From NCBI GenBank assembly GCA_027490975.1, contig JAIXXA010000193.1, positions 1 to 46,290 on the forward strand: 46,290 nt of DNA, given 5' to 3'. The notes beneath the pieces are model-generated. The model saw only the letters and a list, made by a program, of their open reading frames with translations. It did not search any database and was not told where the DNA came from. The stretch's first letter is position 1; every line of letters begins with the position of its first letter. The translations under genes were made by a program, and so were the position numbers. Positions 17,982 to 25,970 of this stretch are shown in pieces. The stretch is from Rhodospirillaceae bacterium. Lineage in GTDB: Bacteria > Pseudomonadota > Alphaproteobacteria > CACIAM-22H2.

Positions 17982-20870
17982 GCTTTCGAGGATCCGGGCG
18001 ACATGCACCGCATCGCGCCCGGCCCCGTCGGCGATCTGGTGGCGGCAGCTTGTACCGTCGGCCACGATCAACGTGTCGGCATCGGCCGCGCGCACCGCAG
18101 GCAGCAATGCTGCCTCGGCCATTCTGCGCGAAGCGTCGAGATTGGCAGGCTCGTAGCCGAAAGCGCCCGCCATGCCGCAGCAGCTGCTTTCGACGAGTTT
18201 GGCCGTCAAGCCCGGCACGAGGCCGAGCACGGCCAAGGTCGGCTTCACCGCGTCGAAGGCTTTCTGGTGGCAATGGCCGTGCAGCAGGGCTTGGGTCTGC
18301 GGCAGCGCTTTTAGTTTGAGAGCGAGCCGCCCGGCCGCATGCTCGTTCGCCAGAAACTGTTCGAACAATTGTGCGCGTTCGCCGATGGCGGCGGCGTCCG
18401 CACCCGGCAGCAGCGAAGCAAGTTCGTCTTTGAGCGCGAACAGGCACGAAGGCTCGAGCCCCACGATCGGCACGCCGCGCAGCGCGTAGGGCAGCATGGC
18501 GGCCGTCAGGCGCTTGGCCTCCGCCCGGCCTTCCTCGACGAGCCCCGCCGACAGGAAGGTGCGTCCGCAGCAGAGCGGCCGCGCATTGGCGCCGGCCGTC
18601 GGCACGATCACGCGATAGCCGGCCGCCTCGAGCACGCGCAGTGCCGCGCGCGCATTCTCGGGCTCGAACCAGGTGTTGGACGTGTCGACGAACAACGCCA
18701 CTTCGCGGCCTTGGTTGGCGTGTTTGGCTTCCTCGGCGCGGAACGGCGCATGCGACCACTCGGGCAGGCTGCGTTCGGCGGCAAAACCCGTGAGCCATTG
18801 CCCAAGCTTGGCGGCGATCGGCGAGCGGTTGCGCGCGTTGAGCAGGCCCGAGATCTTGGCGGCCCATGGCGCATAACGCGGCAGATAGCCGACCAATCGG
18901 TCGAACAGACGCAAGCCGTGGCGTTTGCGGTACTGGTGCAGGAACTCGACCTTCATCTTGGCCATGTCCACGCCCGTCGGGCATTCGCGCTTGCAGCCTT
19001 TGCAGCCGACGCACAGGCGCATGGTTTCGTACATCGCGTCGCTCGTGAGCGCATCGGGTCCGAGCTGGCCCGAGATCGCGAGGCGCAGGCTGTTGGCGCG
19101 GCCGCGCGTGAGATGCTGCTCTTCGCCCGTGACGCGGTAGGACGGGCACATCGTGCCGGCGTCGAATTTGCGGCAATGGCCGTTGTTGTTGCACATTTCG
19201 ACCGAAGCCGCGAAGCCGCCGCCGTTCGACCAGTCGAGGCCCGTGTCGATCTTCTGGGCCGCGTAGCCGGGTTTGAAGCGGAACAGCGAGCGGTCGTCCT
19301 GTTTGGACGGACGCACGATCTTGCCGGGGTTCATGATCCCGGCCGGATCGAACATGTCTTTGATCTCTTCGAAGGCGCCCACGAGACGCGGCCCGAAGAA
19401 GGGTGCGATCCATTCCGAACGCACGAGCCCGTCGCCGTGCTCGCCCGAATAGGCGCCCTTGTATTCGCGCACGAGGGCGGCGGCCTCTTCGGCGATCGCG
19501 CGCATCTTCGTGGCCCCGTCCTCTTTCATGTTGAGGATCGGGCGCACATGCAGGCAGCCCACCGACGCGTGCGCGTACCATGTGCCCTTGGTGCCGTGCG
19601 CTTCGAACACGCGCGTGAGGCGGGCCGTGTATTCGGCCAGATGCTCGAGCGGCACCGCGCAATCCTCGATGAACGACACGGGCTTGCCGTCGCCTTTCAT
19701 CGACATCATGATGTTGAGGCCCGCTTTGCGGACTTCCCACACGTCTTTCTGGAAATCGGCTTCGACGATTTCGACGACCGAACCCGGCAGGCCCAGATCG
19801 CCCATCAACGCCACGAGATCGCGCAGCTTGCGCTGCTGCACATCGAGCGTGTCGCCTGCGAATTCGACGAGCAGCACCGCATCGGGCTCGCCCTTCAAGA
19901 AGCGCTTCACGATGCCGGCGTAAGCCGGGATGCTGCGCGACAGATCGATCATCGTGCGGTCCACGAGTTCGACCGCGACGGGCCCGAGTGCGACGATGTG
20001 CTGCGTCATTTCCATGGCCTGGTAGAAGGTCGGGAAATGCACGACGCCCAGCGTCTTGTGGCGCGGCAGGGGGGCGAGCTTCAGATGCACCGCGCGCGAA
20101 TAGGCGAGGGTCCCTTCCGAGCCTACGAGCAGATGGGCCAGATTGTGCGCCTCGTCGGGCTTGACCGTGTCGAGATTGTAGCCGCCCACGCGGCGCAGCA
20201 ATTTGGGATAACGGGCTTCGATCTCGTCGGCGTCGCGGGCGGCAATGGCGCGCACGCGGCGCACGATGTCCTGGAAGCGCTGCGGCCCGGCAAGGTCCGA
20301 AAGGTCGGCCGCAACGGGGCCGAAATGCGCTTGCGTGCCGTCGGCCAGCAGCGCATCCACGCCCAGCACGTTGTGGACCATGTTGCCGTAGTACAGCGAG
20401 CGCGAGCCGCAACTATTGTTGCCTGCCATGCCGCCGATCGTGGCTTGTGCGGCCGTCGATACGTCGACCGGGAACCACAGCCCGTGCGGCTTCAGCGCCG
20501 CGTTCAGATGGTCAAGGACTATGCCGGGTTCGACGGTCGCGGTGCGCGCCGCGACGTCGAGATGCAAGAGTTTCTTGAGATGTTTGGCGTTGTCGATGAC
20601 GAGGGCGGCCCCCACCGTCTGGCCGCATTGCGACGTGCCGCCGCCGCGCGGCAGCACGGGCACTTTGGCTTCGCCCGCGATCTGGATCGCGATGCGCGCA
20701 TCCTCGCCGTCCTGCGGCACGACCACGCCGACCGGTTCGATCTGGTAGATCGAGGCGTCAGTCGAATAGCGGCCGCGATCGAACGCGCCGAACAGCACGT
20801 CGCCTTTGATCTCTTTGCGCAGCCTTGCTTCGAAGGCGGACTGGGAAGGCGTGGCGTCGTCGCGCGGCAT
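17970..20870 (-). CDS. FAD-binding and 4Fe-4S oxidoreductase, 2-hydroxyacid dehydrogenase-like (YdiJ/GlcD-GlcF fusion type)
   Basis: A 966-residue fusion enzyme. The N-terminal VAO-type FAD domain (about residues 40-260, with PRGGGTSQCGQ and GGMAGNNSCGSRSL) is followed by a FAD-oxidase C-terminal domain. A ferredoxin-like segment around residue 630 has C-x2-C-x2-C-x3-CP (CVGCKGCKRECP), with a second Cys cluster before it. Two CCG-type cysteine-rich motifs (LCCGRTF and SSCCGMAG) close the protein. This architecture occurs in D-2-hydroxyglutarate, D-lactate and glycolate dehydrogenases that feed the quinone pool. It lies 17 bases downstream of a GntR regulator, in the same orientation. The substrate is not established; the aminotransferase neighbour favours a C2-C3 hydroxyacid. 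Confidence 0.88.
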   Translation of the reverse strand: MPRDDATPSQSAFEARLRKEIKGDVLFGAFDRGRYSTDASIYQIEPVGVVVPQDGEDARIAIQIAGEAKVPVLPRGGGTSQCGQTVGAALVIDNAKHLKKLLHLDVAARTATVEPGIVLDHLNAALKPHGLWFPVDVSTAAQATIGGMAGNNSCGSRSLYYGNMVHNVLGVDALLADGTQAHFGPVAADLSDLAGPQRFQDIVRRVRAIAARDADEIEARYPKLLRRVGGYNLDTVKPDEAHNLAHLLVGSEGTLAYSRAVHLKLAPLPRHKTLGVVHFPTFYQAMEMTQHIVALGPVAVELVDRTMIDLSRSIPAYAGIVKRFLKGEPDAVLLVEFAGDTLDVQQRKLRDLVALMGDLGLPGSVVEIVEADFQKDVWEVRKAGLNIMMSMKGDGKPVSFIEDCAVPLEHLAEYTARLTRVFEAHGTKGTWYAHASVGCLHVRPILNMKEDGATKMRAIAEEAAALVREYKGAYSGEHGDGLVRSEWIAPFFGPRLVGAFEEIKDMFDPAGIMNPGKIVRPSKQDDRSLFRFKPGYAAQKIDTGLDWSNGGGFAASVEMCNNNGHCRKFDAGTMCPSYRVTGEEQHLTRGRANSLRLAISGQLGPDALTSDAMYETMRLCVGCKGCKRECPTGVDMAKMKVEFLHQYRKRHGLRLFDRLVGYLPRYAPWAAKISGLLNARNRSPIAAKLGQWLTGFAAERSLPEWSHAPFRAEEAKHANQGREVALFVDTSNTWFEPENARAALRVLEAAGYRVIVPTAGANARPLCCGRTFLSAGLVEEGRAEAKRLTAAMLPYALRGVPIVGLEPSCLFALKDELASLLPGADAAAIGERAQLFEQFLANEHAAGRLALKLKALPQTQALLHGHCHQKAFDAVKPTLAVLGLVPGLTAKLVESSCCGMAGAFGYEPANLDASRRMAEAALLPAVRAADADTLIVADGTSCRHQIADGAGRDAVHVARILESALA

Positions 20871-20887
20871 GGCGTCAATTCTCCGGT

Positions 20888-21574
20888 TCAGTCGTAGGCT
20901 GCGGCCGAATGTTCGGCGGCGAAGGCGGCGAGCACGCTTTCGCGTTTGCCCGCCAGATGCGCTTCGAGGATCGCGCGCAAGGCGCGGCCGTCGCGGGCAC
21001 TCAAAGCCGCGATCATGTCGTCGTGTTCGGCGATCGCCTTGTCCCAGCGCGCATGGCCGAGATTGGCGGCGTAGCGCACGCGTTTGACGCGCGCATTGAG
21101 CTTCTCGAAAGTCTCGGCCAACACCGCGTTGCCGCCGGCGGCCGCGATGCGCGCATGGATCGCCTGATTGGCGGCGAAATAGGCCGCGCGGTCGCCGCGC
21201 GCATGGTGCGCACGCATTTCGAAATGCAGCGCTTTGATCTCGGCAAGCTCCGCGTCGGCGATGCGCGCGCACGCAAGCTCGCCCGCGAGACCTTCGAGTG
21301 CGCCCAGCACCTCGAACGTCGCCTCGATGTCGGCGCGTTCGATGGGGGCGACGATCGCGCCGCGATTGGGCTCGACGCGCACGAGTCCTTCGGCCGCCAG
21401 CATGCGCAAGGCCTCGCGCAAGGGGGTGCGCGAAATGCCAAGCCGTTCGCACAGCACGCGCTCGTTGAGCCGCGTGGCCGGGGCAAGCGCGCCGTCGAAG
21501 ATCATCTGCCGCAGTTGGCCAGCGGCATTCTGCGGCAAGGTCGCGCGCTCGAAAGGGCGGGAATCGTCAGGCAT
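20888..21574 (-). CDS. GntR-family (FCD domain) transcriptional regulator
   Basis: A 228-residue FadR-subfamily regulator. The winged HTH (about residues 8-75, with RLNERVLCERLGISRTPLREALRML) precedes an all-helical FCD ligand domain with metal-binding-type His residues. I chose the ATG at 21574; an ATG at 21610 would put the operator inside the gene. A -35 (ATGACA) and -10 (TATACA) predict transcription starting at about 21576, so the message may be nearly leaderless. The -10 is embedded in TTGTATACCAA, and an identical copy covers the -10 of the divergent aminotransferase. It therefore likely represses both transcripts until its ligand, perhaps a hydroxy- or keto-acid, appears. Confidence 0.92.
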   Translation of the reverse strand: MPDDSRPFERATLPQNAAGQLRQMIFDGALAPATRLNERVLCERLGISRTPLREALRMLAAEGLVRVEPNRGAIVAPIERADIEATFEVLGALEGLAGELACARIADAELAEIKALHFEMRAHHARGDRAAYFAANQAIHARIAAAGGNAVLAETFEKLNARVKRVRYAANLGHARWDKAIAEHDDMIAALSARDGRALRAILEAHLAGKRESVLAAFAAEHSAAAYD

Positions 21575-21581
21575 AGAAACA

Positions 21582-21592
21582 TTGTATACCAA
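21582..21592. promoter_or_regulatory. GntR operator copy 1, over the gntR promoter
   Basis: TTGTATACCAA, with a palindromic GTATAC core. It overlaps the predicted minus-strand -10 (TATACA, 21583-21588), whose -35 is ATGACA at 21605-21610. It lies 54 bp from an identical second copy in the same orientation. Confidence 0.6.
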
Positions 21593-21615
21593 TCTGCGCA
21601 CGCTTGTCATTAGGC

Positions 21616-21644
21616 TTGACCCCGTCGGAATTTATTTGTATACC
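21616..21644 (+). promoter_or_regulatory. Promoter of the serine-glyoxylate aminotransferase gene
   Basis: TTGACC (21616-21621, 5/6) and TATACC (21639-21644, 4/6) are separated by 17 bases. The -10 lies inside the second GntR operator, so repressor binding would block RNA polymerase. Confidence 0.55.
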
Positions 21645-21646
21645 AA
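21636..21646. promoter_or_regulatory. GntR operator copy 2, over the aminotransferase promoter
   Basis: TTGTATACCAA, identical to the copy at 21582-21592. The 54-bp centre-to-centre distance is about five helical turns, compatible with two dimers on one face of the DNA. Confidence 0.6.
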
Positions 21647-21672
21647 AACAACAAATCAGGAGGGATGCCCCA

Positions 21673-22881
21673 ATGATAAAGCTGAGCAATGCGCCGAGCG
21701 GCCGCCATTTTCTGCAGATCCCGGGGCCGACCAACGTGCCCGACCGCATCCTGCGCGCGATCGACAATCCCACGATCGACCATCGCGGACCTGAATTCGG
21801 CGCCCTCGGGCGGCAGGTGCTCGCGGGCCTCAAGAGCATTTTCAAGACGCAGAATCCCGTCATCATCTTCCCGGCGTCCGGTACCGGCGCTTGGGAAGCG
21901 GCGATCGTCAACACGTTGTCGCCCGGCGACAAGGTGCTGATGTTCGAGACCGGCCATTTTGCAACGCTGTGGCGCAAGATCGCCGAGCGCATGGGCCTCG
22001 TCGTCGAGTTTGTCGCCGGCGATTGGCGGCACGGCGCCGATCCCGCCGCCGTCGAGGAAAAGCTCGTGGCCGACAAAGGCCATGCGTACAAAGCCGTGAT
22101 GGTCGTGCACAACGAAACTTCGACCGGCTGCACCACGCGCGTGGGCGAAGTGCGCAAGGCGATGGACCGCGCCAAGCATCCGGCCCTGCTGTTGGTCGAT
22201 ACGATTTCGTCGTTGGGCTCGATCGACTATCGGCACGACGAATGGGGCGTGGACGTGACGGTTGCGGGTTCGCAGAAGGGGCTCATGTTGCCGCCCGGCC
22301 TGTCCTTCAACGCCGTGTCGCCCAAAGCGCTGGCCGCGTCCAAAACGGCGAAAATGCCGCGCGCCTTCTGGAACTGGGACGAGATGCTGGCCGCCAACGC
22401 CACCGGCTATTTCCCCTACACGCCGGCCACGAACCTGCTCTACGGTCTTGCCGAAGCCATCGACATGCTGAACGAGGAAGGGCTCGGCAACGTCTTCGCG
22501 CGCCACGACCGCCATGCGGAGGCAACGCGCCGTGCGGCACGCGTCTGGGGCCTCGAGATCCTGTGCCTCGAGCCCAAGGAGTATTCGAGCGCGCTTACGG
22601 CTCTGTTGATGCCCGACGGGCACGATGCAGACCGTTTCCGCAAGCTCACGCTCGAAGCGTTCGACATGTCGCTGGGAGCGGGGCTTGCGAAGGTTGCGGG
22701 CAAAGTGTTCCGCATCGGCCATCTCGGCAGTTTCAACGATCTCACGCTGATGGGCACGCTTGCGGGCGTCGAAATGGGCCTCGAGATTGCGGGCGTGCCG
22801 CATCGCAAGGGCGGCGTTGCCGCGGCGATGGCGTATCTGGCCGATTGTGCGGCGAAGCCTGCTGCCAAAGCCGCGCAATAG
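21673..22881 (+). CDS. sgaA: Serine--glyoxylate aminotransferase (class V)
   Basis: A 402-residue PLP enzyme of the alanine-glyoxylate/serine-glyoxylate aminotransferase family. It converts serine plus glyoxylate to hydroxypyruvate plus glycine in serine-cycle or photorespiration-type metabolism. The N terminus PGPTNVPDRIL is characteristic, and Lys202 in AGSQKGLMLPPG is the PLP lysine. Length fits SgaA. An AGGAGG Shine-Dalgarno nine bases before the ATG at 21673 decides the start over an earlier in-frame codon at 21604. It is divergent from, and shares operators with, the GntR/hydroxyacid dehydrogenase operon. Exact amino donor preference is inferred from the family. Confidence 0.92.
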   Translation: MIKLSNAPSGRHFLQIPGPTNVPDRILRAIDNPTIDHRGPEFGALGRQVLAGLKSIFKTQNPVIIFPASGTGAWEAAIVNTLSPGDKVLMFETGHFATLWRKIAERMGLVVEFVAGDWRHGADPAAVEEKLVADKGHAYKAVMVVHNETSTGCTTRVGEVRKAMDRAKHPALLLVDTISSLGSIDYRHDEWGVDVTVAGSQKGLMLPPGLSFNAVSPKALAASKTAKMPRAFWNWDEMLAANATGYFPYTPATNLLYGLAEAIDMLNEEGLGNVFARHDRHAEATRRAARVWGLEILCLEPKEYSSALTALLMPDGHDADRFRKLTLEAFDMSLGAGLAKVAGKVFRIGHLGSFNDLTLMGTLAGVEMGLEIAGVPHRKGGVAAAMAYLADCAAKPAAKAAQ

Positions 22882-22896
22882 CGGCGACGTCGGTCG

Positions 22897-23274
22897 ATGG
22901 CCGAAGGCGACAACATCGTTGATCGGTCGGCCTTCGCGCAGTTGCTCGACGAGGTCGGACCCGAGGTGATGGCGCGGCTGCTCGATTCTTTTGCGGGCGA
23001 AGCAGCAGCGCGCATCGCGCGGTTCGCCGAATTGTCGGAAGCCTGCAGTCCGCTCGGCAAAGGCGGCGATTTGCACCGCGAAGTGCACTCGCTCAAGAGT
23101 GTTGCGGCCAGTTTCGGTGCGGCAGCGCTTGCAAAGCGCGCCGGCGAACTCGAAACAGCTGTGGAAACGCTGCAATACGGCCACGATCCGGCCACAGCCG
23201 CAGAGCTCGCGGCGCTTTTTGGCCGGTTTGCAGACGCGGTAGCCGCACATCGCCGCACACCGGGAGCGTCGTAG
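22897..23274 (+). CDS. HPt domain-containing phosphotransfer protein
   Basis: A 125-residue stand-alone histidine phosphotransfer domain, a four-helix bundle that relays phosphate between response-regulator receivers. The phosphorylatable His64 lies in the motif HREVHSLKSVAASFGA. There is no kinase or receiver gene nearby; it begins 15 bases after sgaA and may be co-transcribed with it. Its partners are not identifiable from this window. Confidence 0.85.
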   Translation: MAEGDNIVDRSAFAQLLDEVGPEVMARLLDSFAGEAAARIARFAELSEACSPLGKGGDLHREVHSLKSVAASFGAAALAKRAGELETAVETLQYGHDPATAAELAALFGRFADAVAAHRRTPGAS

Positions 23275-23347
23275 CGCTTCGGCCCGAACGTTCGCGCAGT
23301 TTGCGGCGCGCGCGCTGCGCTTTAAACGCAATGCGTCGCGACTTGTC

Positions 23348-24145
23348 CTATCGCGGAGCGCGTCGGTCTCGGTCCGGTTCGTTTGGCCGCATCGTGGAAA
23401 CCGCGAAGCGCTTGGGCGCCAGCAACCGCAGCCGATCGCCGAGTTTCGCGCCGCCCATCCCCCACAAATAAATCGCGAGCGTCGAATGGCGCGCGAAACT
23501 CGAGAAGCCTGCGCCCTCGAGATCCTCGCGCAGGCGTTCGGCCGTGAGCCCGCGCGCATAGGGGACCTGCGACAGGATGCGTTCGTGCAGATCGGGATCG
23601 GCGCCGACTTGGCCTTCCTTGCCGTCGACGATCTTCGCGAGCCCGCGCAACAGGCGCGTGCGCGGCGTTTCGCTCACCCAATCGCCATCGATGACGAGCA
23701 GGCGCGCGCCCGGTTTCAGCACGCGGCGGATCGCGGCATAGGCGGCGGGCGGATCCGTCAGGGTCCAGGCAAGGTGGCGTGCGACAACGCCGTCGAAAGA
23801 TGCAGGCGCCAGCGTGTCCAAACGTTCGGCATCGCCCAGCACGCCCTTCCAGCTGCGTCCGCGCAGTTTCGACGCGGCTCGCGCCAGCATCGGTTCGGCG
23901 AAATCCACGCCGGTCACCGCCGCGCCCAAGTCGAGCAGCATTCGGCTTATCTCGCCCGTTCCGCAGGCAAGATCGAGCACGTTACGGCCGGCGACGTTGC
24001 CGAGCCCTTCGGATATCACGCGGCGCCACGCGCGGGCTTCGGCGCCGTCCGCGATGCGATGGCCGCGCGAATCGTCGAACGTTTCGGCGCGCCCCGACCA
24101 GTAGGTCCGGATCTCTTCTTTTAGCGTCCAGTTCGATGCGTTCAC
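23348..24145 (-). CDS. Class I SAM-dependent methyltransferase
   Basis: A 265-residue methyltransferase of the UbiE/COQ5-like Rossmann type. Motif I is NVLDLACGTGEIS (about residue 50), an acidic residue follows in GVDFAE, and a post-motif reads LKPGARLLVIDGDW. The GTG at 24145 overlaps the TGA of the ABC ATPase gene (GTGA), which argues for translational coupling and membership of the Fur-controlled importer operon. Methyltransferases of this kind accompany some siderophore or corrinoid uptake operons, but the substrate here is unknown. Confidence 0.85.
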   Translation of the reverse strand: MNASNWTLKEEIRTYWSGRAETFDDSRGHRIADGAEARAWRRVISEGLGNVAGRNVLDLACGTGEISRMLLDLGAAVTGVDFAEPMLARAASKLRGRSWKGVLGDAERLDTLAPASFDGVVARHLAWTLTDPPAAYAAIRRVLKPGARLLVIDGDWVSETPRTRLLRGLAKIVDGKEGQVGADPDLHERILSQVPYARGLTAERLREDLEGAGFSSFARHSTLAIYLWGMGGAKLGDRLRLLAPKRFAVSTMRPNEPDRDRRAPR

Positions 24146-24915
24146 TGTAAGCTTGCCTCTATGTGCAGTGAGCCCGATGCCGACCGCGTCGCGGCGATTG
24201 CGACGCCGTAGGCGACCCCGCATGCGGGGTCGGAAAACACTTCGTCGGGCGATCCGTCGGCGACGATCGCGCCCCGCGACAGCAGGATGACCCGGTCGGC
24301 ATGGCGCGCGGCCAGCGCCAGATCGTGCATCGCGACGGCGACCGTTATTCCGTCGCGCGTCGCGGCTTCGCGGAGCAGGCGCAGCGCCTCGAGCTGGTTG
24401 CGCAGATCGAGGGCGCTCGTGGGCTCGTCGAGCAGAAGGACGGGGGCGGCGCGCACCAGACCTTGCGCCAGCGCCACCAGTTGCTGTTGGCCGCCGCTGA
24501 GGTCGCAGACCAGGCGTTCGGAAAGTTCCGCCGTTCCGGCGCGCGCCAGCGTTTCGGCGACGGCAAGACGGATTTTGCGCGGGGCCTCGTCGGGGGCCGC
24601 TGCGCGTGCGGCGACATGCACGGCGTCGTAGACCGACAGCCGCGCGTTGGTTGCGTATGTCTGCGGCACGTAGCGCACGTATTGCGCGCGCTGGCGCAGG
24701 CGGAGCGCTTCGATGCGCATGCCGTCGACCGCGATGGCGCCGCGCGCGATCGGCACGATGCCCGCAATGGCGCGCATCAAGGTCGACTTGCCGGCGGCGT
24801 TGGGGCCGACCAGTGCTGTGACGGTGCCGGGCAGCAGCGGCGCTGCGCCGACGCCGCGCAGCACGCTGCGCGTCCCGTAATCGACGCAGACGTCGCTGAA
24901 ATGCAGGCCCTTCAT
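24142..24915 (-). CDS. Iron-chelate-type ABC transporter ATP-binding protein
   Basis: A 257-residue ATPase of the FecE/FepC/BtuD group. Walker A is GPNAAGKST (residues about 37-45), the signature is LSGGQQQL, Walker B is VLLLDEP, and the H-loop is AMHDLALAARH. It overlaps the permease stop by ATGA at its 5' end and the methyltransferase GTG at its 3' end. It powers uptake through the FecCD-type permease directly upstream. Confidence 0.93.
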   Translation of the reverse strand: MKGLHFSDVCVDYGTRSVLRGVGAAPLLPGTVTALVGPNAAGKSTLMRAIAGIVPIARGAIAVDGMRIEALRLRQRAQYVRYVPQTYATNARLSVYDAVHVAARAAAPDEAPRKIRLAVAETLARAGTAELSERLVCDLSGGQQQLVALAQGLVRAAPVLLLDEPTSALDLRNQLEALRLLREAATRDGITVAVAMHDLALAARHADRVILLSRGAIVADGSPDEVFSDPACGVAYGVAIAATRSASGSLHIEASLQ

Positions 24916-25970
24916 CGTGCCGCACTCTTTTTGCCGCCGATGATCGACAGGAATACCGGCACGCCGACGAGAGCCGTCACGATTCCGATCGGATAGATGA
25001 CGCCGGGCGTGATCGACTTGGCCGCGATCGACGCCGCAGAAAGAAGAGCCGCCCCGCAGACGGCCGAAAGCGGCGCGAACCAGCGCTGGTCTTCGCCCAC
25101 CGCAAGGCGCGCGATGTGCGGGCCCACCAGCCCGACGAAGCCGATCACGCCGGCATACGACACCGAAGTCGCCGACAGCACGGCGACTAGCAGGAGGGTC
25201 TCGAGGCGCAGGCGGCGCGGATCGACGCCTAGACTGGCGGCGCGATCGTCGCCGAAGCGCATCGCGGTGAGCGCCCAGCGCCGCCGCCACATCACGCCGC
25301 CCACCGCGGCGAGGATCGCGAAGCCCGCTGCCAGACGTTCGGGCGTCGCGCGCTGCAGGGAGCCCATCATCCAGAACACGATCTGCACGAGTTGCGTTTC
25401 CGAGGCGCGGTACTGCAGCATCGCCAGCAGCGCGTTGAAGGCGAACATCAGCGCGATGCCAAAGAGAATCATCGTTTCGGACGTGGCACCGCGCGCGACG
25501 CTGAAGAAGAAGACGAGCAAAGCGGCGCCGAAGGCGAAGACGAACGCGTTCGCGGACACGAGAAACGGTCCCGTACCCGGGACAAGCGAAAGGCCCGTCA
25601 CGATCGCGACGGACGCGCCCACGCCGGCGGCGGACGACACGCCCAGCGTGAACGGATCGGCCAGCGGATTGTCGAGGATCGTCTGCATTTGGGCGCCGGC
25701 GAGGCCCAGCATCGCGCCCAGCAGAGACGCCTGCAGGGCAACCGGCAGGCGGATATCCCAGACGATCACGCCGAGGCGAATATCGACCTCGCCGGGGTTG
25801 GCCAAAGCGCGCAGCACGTCGCGCAAGGCGACATTCCCCGGCCCGGTGCCGAGATCGACGAGAACGAGGAGGACGGCAATGGCCGCAGCACCGAAGAGAA
25901 TGCGCCCCTTGCGGCGTTCGGCGGCAGCGATGCGCGTTTCGGCGAGCGGCGGCTGTGCGGCCAGGCTCAT
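24912..25970 (-). CDS. FecCD/BtuC-family iron-chelate ABC transporter permease
   Basis: A 352-residue inner-membrane permease with about ten helices. Family signatures include LPVALQASLLGAMLGLAGAQMQTILDNPLADPFTLG and, near the C terminus, GFVGLVGPHIARL and GVIYPIGIVTALVGVPVF. It would form a homodimer taking ferric-chelate or corrinoid from the binding protein. Start and stop overlap both neighbours by ATGA. Confidence 0.93.
   Translation of the reverse strand: MSLAAQPPLAETRIAAAERRKGRILFGAAAIAVLLVLVDLGTGPGNVALRDVLRALANPGEVDIRLGVIVWDIRLPVALQASLLGAMLGLAGAQMQTILDNPLADPFTLGVSSAAGVGASVAIVTGLSLVPGTGPFLVSANAFVFAFGAALLVFFFSVARGATSETMILFGIALMFAFNALLAMLQYRASETQLVQIVFWMMGSLQRATPERLAAGFAILAAVGGVMWRRRWALTAMRFGDDRAASLGVDPRRLRLETLLLVAVLSATSVSYAGVIGFVGLVGPHIARLAVGEDQRWFAPLSAVCGAALLSAASIAAKSITPGVIYPIGIVTALVGVPVFLSIIGGKKSAAR

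Noticed and set aside
21575-21610. Earlier ATG at 21610 as start of the GntR gene
   Set aside because: It has no Shine-Dalgarno and would put the operator and -10 inside the coding region.
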